Shown piece by piece: positions 22,548 to 27,016 of a DNA stretch of 27,016 nucleotides. This DNA is from Gammaproteobacteria bacterium (GTDB lineage: Bacteria; Pseudomonadota; Gammaproteobacteria; HTCC5015): contig JANQRI010000020.1 in assembly GCA_028284675.1 (NCBI GenBank), positions 1-27,016 on the forward strand, given 5' to 3'. Below the pieces are notes generated by a model. It was not told the DNA's origin and ran no database searches. It saw nothing but the letters and a program-made list of their open reading frames with translations. Position numbers and translations under genes: made by a program. The stretch's first letter is position 1. Each line of letters starts with the position of its first letter.

Positions 22548-24587
22548 ATGGAATACAAACCGGAGGAAAATATCGAGCAGATAAACCCTGAACCGGAAGC
22601 TGCAGACCAGCAACAGGAAGCAGAGACGGGTTTTCAGGATGAGCAGGTCAATAATCAAAATGATGCAGCTGACCAGAATAATCTGTTTGATGATACCGGC
22701 GATAACGAGGAAAACTTATTTGATGCAGATGCTGAAAACACCGATACCGGCTATGAACAGGAAAATGCATTTGACTCAATGGTGGATGATGACTCCGTCT
22801 TTAATATGGAAGAACAACCTGCCGAACAGGCCGCAAGTAGCGAATCCGCTGAAATAACCGATAATCAGGCTGAAAATAATGACATTACCACCGAACTATT
22901 CGATGAACCGCCCGACGAGACCACTAACGTCACAGACGGTTCGGTAAATCCGGCCACGGACAATCTGGACCCCGATGATGTCGACCTGTTATTTGGTGAT
23001 GACACGGATGTAAACAACACCGACAACCAGGGTACATTCGTGGTGCACCGGGATGACGAAAGTGAATGGACCAGTCAAATTCAACAAATTGACACTTATT
23101 TTGATGATACCACCAACCTTTCGACCGGGATTCGAAATATTTTTTTAGATTACCTGAACACTTCCAGCGACGATATTTTCACCCGCCGCGATATTGCCAA
23201 ATATGTCGATGAAAACAAAGAAGACTTTGAAACAAAGCTCGATTTTATAAAAGACCGCTATTCAGTGGATTGCTCCACCGGTGACGAATTCAAGCGTGCG
23301 GTAGATCTTATGTATGTTACAGACAGCACATATGTGTCGCGTTTAAGCGGCTACGACACAGATGAAATTTTAGCCATCGGCAGCACTGAATCGAACGCCC
23401 CCACTTTCGACGGCGAAGAGTGGCTTTACGAGGAAATCGGCAGCGAATCAACAGAGAGTTTACAGGAGGACACCAACCCTTTCTCCAATACCTATACCCG
23501 GAGTGATCTGCGCGCCGGCAGCTTTGAGAAAATACTAAGCGATGCAGAGTTTATGACTGCCTGCAAAACAACTATCGACTCTGCAATCGAAAATATTGCC
23601 GATATTCCGACCGATAACTTTTCTATCGATAACAACGAGACCACAATTGATAATTTAGTAGACGCTATCAATAAAACGATAAACCCGGATACCGAATTAA
23701 ATAAAAAAGACCTGGAAGCCAACGGTATGCCGGAAATTTACGGTGAAAGTTTTAATGGTTACCTGGAAGCCAAAATTGCAGTTACTTTATATTCAAATGA
23801 TGAATATAAAGCCATTCGGGACAACCATCCCGATATTTTTCCAACTGAAGCAGACATCTTATTACCGGAAGAAATTATTGAAGAATTAAAAGAAAAAGCA
23901 TCCGACGATGAGAAAACCCAGCTGACAGCATTAAAACAAAAATTCGCACTGGAAACACTGCAACAAGCCATCGAAGCCCCGATTAACAAATGCAAAGACT
24001 TAAGCCTGGACACCTTATCAGGCATCGCCGAATCAGAAACTTATTATCCACCAAAAGACGCAGACAATTATGTCCGGGACTTACTGACCGAGCTTAGCCA
24101 GGAAGAATTTTTTGATTTTGTCGACTATGCCGGCGATATATTATCTGTTCGGGCACAAGATAAAGCCGTGCAGAACATAAACCTGAAAACCACCTATAAA
24201 ATCACAGAATCCGATCTGAAAACATTTGACACAAATGCAACAGCCGTTCTGGAATCCAAAAAAGATACGTACTGGAACTTACATGAAGATGCACTCGATA
24301 AAATAATGGACAGTGATATCTTTACAGACGATGTATCCACACAATTCGCAGGAACGTCGACAAATAACGATATCAATACATATATCTATAATGTGATGAA
24401 AGATATTATGGTGAAACAACAGTTCGAATCCCTAGGTGTCGAAAAATTAAGCGACCTGATTTACCAGCAAAGAGATTTCAGCAACTTAACGTCAACCATC
24501 GATATTCAGGCGGCAAAAGACGAAGCCTATAAACTGTGTTTGGCTCAATGTTATCAGCAACGGTGGAACAGAGAAGACGCCACGTAA
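22548..24587 (+). CDS. Acidic paralog P2 of a three-member family, unknown function
   Basis: This 679-residue protein is not recognised. It starts MEYKPEENIEQ, then has an acidic, Asn/Gln-rich arm (about 1-165). Repeated motifs in the arm are GFQDE (28), NLFDD (45), NLFDA (56), NAFDS (73), SVFNM (83), ELFDE (117) and LLFGD (148). The core (about 190-679) contains DYLNTSSDD (201-209), RRDIAKYV, GYDTDEILAIG (268-278), ILSDAEFMTAC (329-339), SNDEYKAI (416-423), EAPINKC (476-482), FFDFVDYAGDI (521-531) and QQFESLGVEKLSDLI (624-638). Cysteines 242, 339, 482 and 664 are shared with P3. No signal peptide or membrane helix is seen. ACGGAG lies seven bases before the ATG. P3 follows 57 bases later and is probably in the same transcript. 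Confidence 0.88.
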   Translation: MEYKPEENIEQINPEPEAADQQQEAETGFQDEQVNNQNDAADQNNLFDDTGDNEENLFDADAENTDTGYEQENAFDSMVDDDSVFNMEEQPAEQAASSESAEITDNQAENNDITTELFDEPPDETTNVTDGSVNPATDNLDPDDVDLLFGDDTDVNNTDNQGTFVVHRDDESEWTSQIQQIDTYFDDTTNLSTGIRNIFLDYLNTSSDDIFTRRDIAKYVDENKEDFETKLDFIKDRYSVDCSTGDEFKRAVDLMYVTDSTYVSRLSGYDTDEILAIGSTESNAPTFDGEEWLYEEIGSESTESLQEDTNPFSNTYTRSDLRAGSFEKILSDAEFMTACKTTIDSAIENIADIPTDNFSIDNNETTIDNLVDAINKTINPDTELNKKDLEANGMPEIYGESFNGYLEAKIAVTLYSNDEYKAIRDNHPDIFPTEADILLPEEIIEELKEKASDDEKTQLTALKQKFALETLQQAIEAPINKCKDLSLDTLSGIAESETYYPPKDADNYVRDLLTELSQEEFFDFVDYAGDILSVRAQDKAVQNINLKTTYKITESDLKTFDTNATAVLESKKDTYWNLHEDALDKIMDSDIFTDDVSTQFAGTSTNNDINTYIYNVMKDIMVKQQFESLGVEKLSDLIYQQRDFSNLTSTIDIQAAKDEAYKLCLAQCYQQRWNREDAT

Positions 24588-24644
24588 TACTTAGATTATT
24601 AATTACAAATCCTTACGTATAAACCATAATGGAGGTTTAAAATA

Positions 24645-26678
24645 GTGGAATATCGACCGGAAGAAAATCTTGACCAATTTAACACCGAATCAGAAAACAT
24701 AGATGAAGAACAGCAGGCAGAAACCGGACTTGAGGAAGACACCGCTGAAAATCAAAGCGACGCCGCCGCCGGGGATAACCTTTTTAGTGATTCCGAGGCT
24801 GACGAGGCAAGCCTGTCTGAAACTGACGATACCGACAGCAAAAGTACCGCAACTGATTATCAACAGGAAAACGCGTTTGACTCAGTGCTCGATGATTCAA
24901 TAGCAGCTCAAGAACCACAGGAGTCCGCCAAATCTGCTACTGCCCAAAAAGCTGAGAGTGCCGACACCGTCTCCAGCCTGTTCAGCGATTCATCCGAATC
25001 CAGTGCTGCTGCCAGCACTACTACCGACGACTCACTGAAAACAGCAGCGGACAAACTGGATTCAGGCACAGAGTCTTTATTTGGCGATGCTGCTGACAAT
25101 GATACCGAAACGACCAAAGACAGATTTGTTATTCTTCGTGATGAAGATATATCGACTCTTAACGACCTTCCGGAAAGGATTAACGACTGGTTTAATGACA
25201 GCACCGAACTGGGTATTGCAACGAAAGCCACTTTCCTCGAATATTTAAACAACACTTCTGATGATGTGTATAAACGCCGCGATGTAGCCAGATATGCTTA
25301 TGAACATCAAAATGAGTTCAAAGAAAAACTGGATTTCATCACCAGTCGCTTCAATATGGAATGTACAAATGGGGCAGAGTTTGGGCAGGCAGTAAAATTA
25401 ATGATGGGCTCCGACTGGACATTTATATCTGTACACTCCGGTTACGAGGTTGATGACATTTTATCAATAGGTAAAGACGAGTCCTCAGGCAACTCGCTCA
25501 GATCCACTTCCGGGTTTTTCAAACTTGGATCCAGCAGAGAACTGGATAGTAAAAGGCTGAAATCCATGCAGGAAAAAACAGAAAACCCTTTCAATAATTC
25601 CTACACCAGCTCAGATATGCGGGGCGGCAGTTTCGAGAAAATTGTCAGCAATGCCACATACATGACAGACTGCAAACCAACGGTAATCGCTGCGATTGAA
25701 AATATTGAACCCGTCCCAACAGAAAAATTTTCACTGGATTCAACGGTGAAATTTGAAGACATTATAGAATATGCAAACCAAGCTGCAGACCCTGAAACCA
25801 AGCTGGATTTGGAAACCCTGCAGGATAATGGTCTGCCCAGTATCCGGGACAAGGCTTTCCGACAACACCTTGATGACAGACTGGTAGTTGAACTGTCAAC
25901 CAACGATGAATACAAAGCTATAAAAGAGGCTCATGCTGATTTTTTTCCGAGTGAAACTGAAGATACAGGCAAAAAGAAGAAAAAAATCACTGCAAAAGCA
26001 CTTATCGATGAACTTAAAAACAATGGCAGCGATGAAGAAAAATCAAAAATTGCAGAATTAAGGCGAAAATATGCATTTGATCTGCTGCAAAAAGCCGTCG
26101 AGGCACCAATCAATAAATGCGAGAATGCCAGCGCTGAAACACTAACCGATATGGCAAACTCGGAATATTATTATGTTCGCTGGGATAAGGAAAATCATAG
26201 TAAGAACCTGATGCAAAAACTGGAAAAAAATGATCTTTTTGATTTTGTCGATTATGCCGGTGACATAATGGCAACCCGTACTCAAAACACCCGGGTTCAG
26301 GGCACTAGCACTAGCGAAATCTCAAGAACCAGGAAGTCTGAATTTACTGAAACCACGGCAGCGGTGCTTGATGAGAAACAGGACGAGTTCATTTCGGCTC
26401 ACGCAGACGCATTGGCAAAAATACTGGATAATGACGCATTCAAAAATGTAGTGTCGAATGCATTTGCCAACGAATCGCACGACGGCCTCAATCTAAATAA
26501 ATATGTCTACAACATATTGAAAAATGTATTAGTCAAACAACAGTTTGAATCACTGGGTGTAGAAAAGCTGAGCGATTTGATCGGCAAAGACGCCGACTTC
26601 AGCAAAATTTCAGACGCAATTGATATTGAAAAAGCCAAGGATGAAGCTTATGGAATTTGCCTGAAGCGGTTCAACTGA
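24645..26678 (+). CDS. Acidic paralog P3 of a three-member family, unknown function
   Basis: The 677-residue product is the closest relative of P2. It begins MEYRPEENLDQ (GTG start at 24645, GGAGG nine bases upstream). The arm (about 1-165) has fewer phenylalanine motifs: NLFSD (45), NAFDS (77), SLFSD (111) and SLFGD (144). It is richer in Ser/Ala than that of P2. The core contains EYLNNTSDD (199-207), GYEVDDILSIG, IVSNATYMTDC (333-343), NDEYKAIKEAH (420-430), a GKKKKKI lysine run (442-448), EAPINKC (486-492), LFDFVDYAGDI (531-541) and QQFESLGVEKLSDLI (632-646). Cysteines 240, 343, 492 and 672 align with P2. No secretion signal of a known type is visible. P2 and P3 arose by tandem duplication; a strong hairpin follows the stop. 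Confidence 0.88.
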   Translation: MEYRPEENLDQFNTESENIDEEQQAETGLEEDTAENQSDAAAGDNLFSDSEADEASLSETDDTDSKSTATDYQQENAFDSVLDDSIAAQEPQESAKSATAQKAESADTVSSLFSDSSESSAAASTTTDDSLKTAADKLDSGTESLFGDAADNDTETTKDRFVILRDEDISTLNDLPERINDWFNDSTELGIATKATFLEYLNNTSDDVYKRRDVARYAYEHQNEFKEKLDFITSRFNMECTNGAEFGQAVKLMMGSDWTFISVHSGYEVDDILSIGKDESSGNSLRSTSGFFKLGSSRELDSKRLKSMQEKTENPFNNSYTSSDMRGGSFEKIVSNATYMTDCKPTVIAAIENIEPVPTEKFSLDSTVKFEDIIEYANQAADPETKLDLETLQDNGLPSIRDKAFRQHLDDRLVVELSTNDEYKAIKEAHADFFPSETEDTGKKKKKITAKALIDELKNNGSDEEKSKIAELRRKYAFDLLQKAVEAPINKCENASAETLTDMANSEYYYVRWDKENHSKNLMQKLEKNDLFDFVDYAGDIMATRTQNTRVQGTSTSEISRTRKSEFTETTAAVLDEKQDEFISAHADALAKILDNDAFKNVVSNAFANESHDGLNLNKYVYNILKNVLVKQQFESLGVEKLSDLIGKDADFSKISDAIDIEKAKDEAYGICLKRFN

Positions 26679-26702
26679 TTAGGCAACATAAAAAACCTCA
26701 AC

Positions 26703-26734
26703 ATAGCCAGCCATGCGTAAGCATGGCTGGCTAT
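26703..26734 (+). terminator. Strong 14-bp hairpin after P3
   Basis: ATAGCCAGCCATGC (26703-26716), loop GTAA, and its exact complement (26721-26734) form a perfect stem 25 bases past the P3 stop. There is no T-run on the plus side. On the minus side a T-rich stretch follows after several bases. It shares the eight bases GCATGGCT with the hairpin after P1. Confidence 0.65.
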
Positions 26735-26741
26735 GCATTAT

Positions 26742-26939
26742 GTCATGCCTGCATAGGCAGGCATCCAGGTTCTCCTACCACAACACCAATCACGATCACG
26801 TCATACCTGCATAGGCAGGCATCCAGGCTCTCCTGCATCCCAATCAAAACCCTGTCATTCCTGCACAAGCAGAAATCTAGCTTCACCTGCCACCCCAATC
26901 ACAACCCTGTCATTCCTGCGCAGGCACACTCGTGTCCGG
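26742..26939. repeat. Four-unit REP-like palindromic array
   Basis: Units begin with GTCAT at 26742, 26800, 26854 and 26909, so spacing is 54-58 bases. Each continues with a C-C-T-G-C-N4-GCAGG-type palindrome and usually CATCCAG. Units 1 and 2 are the best preserved; unit 3 has a mutated right arm and unit 4 breaks off after the palindrome. Spacers share CACCAATCAC-like text. This resembles the intergenic GTCATTCC...AATCCAG repeats common in proteobacterial genomes. The last 77 bases of the window show no further unit and no gene. Confidence 0.8.
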
Positions 26940-27016
26940 TAAAAAAAGGCTGAATAGAATAAAGTGTTGCAGATTCAATTGCTTGGGGTTAAAACCCTGA
27001 GTGGGAACTCAAAAAC

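Noticed and set aside
19411..26678. P1-P3 as TcB or TcC subunits
   Set aside because: They are too short for TcB, lack SpvB-type and RHS (YD-repeat) motifs, and have no RHS-core DPxG...DPxGL signature.
26742..26939. Regularly spaced repeats read as a CRISPR
   Set aside because: The spacers are themselves similar to one another, repeat units are degenerate, and no cas gene is present.
26657..26953. 98-codon forward ORF at the right end
   Set aside because: It overlaps the end of P3 in another frame and then runs through the palindromic repeat array; the translation only reflects the repeats.

Overview
The left 10 kb is a conserved chromosomal block of a gammaproteobacterium outside the Enterobacterales. 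The basis is the gene order: a groESL-type control region, fxsA, cutA, DsbD-like and TlpA-like genes, aroQ-accB-accC-prmA, a zinc-ribbon/DUF3426 gene, dusB-fis and purH. I cannot name the genus. The first ~140 bases hold a perfect CIRCE operator, a sigma-70-like promoter pointing left out of the window (most likely to groES-groEL), and a 7-bp tandem array that runs into the CIRCE half-site.

The housekeeping block (206-9983) covers protein quality control and metal tolerance (fxsA, cutA), periplasmic thiol redox (an orphan DsbD alpha domain and a membrane-anchored TlpA-type thioredoxin), shikimate (aroQ), the first step of fatty acid synthesis (accB, accC), ribosomal protein L11 methylation (prmA), tRNA modification (dusB), nucleoid regulation (fis) and the last steps of IMP synthesis (purH). 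A beta-barrel outer membrane protein gene sits in reverse orientation between prmA and the zinc-ribbon gene. purD, the usual gene after purH, is absent.

From about 10 kb to the right edge the content is accessory. It holds a short two-helix membrane protein, a 2,969-residue TcA-type subunit of a Tc (ABC) insecticidal-type toxin, and three large paralogous proteins of unknown function (688, 679 and 677 aa, called P1, P2 and P3 here). P1 and tcA read left; P2 and P3 read right. The two pairs diverge from a ~1.07-kb region that holds a dyad, a possible small ORF, a decayed GH25 lysozyme tail and two terminator-like hairpins. No TcB or TcC gene is in the window. The right end has a strong hairpin and a four-unit palindromic REP-like array.

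The most interesting candidate system is the TcA locus. The TcA carries an apparent ~245-residue beta-propeller insertion and an apparent ~130-residue helical insertion near its C-terminus. P1-P3 share an N-terminal signature (EYxPE), a long acidic and probably disordered arm with repeated [N/S]-[L/A]-F-x-[D/E/S] motifs, and a conserved core of about 490 residues. Whether P1-P3 are cargo, partners or regulators of the TcA is inference only.
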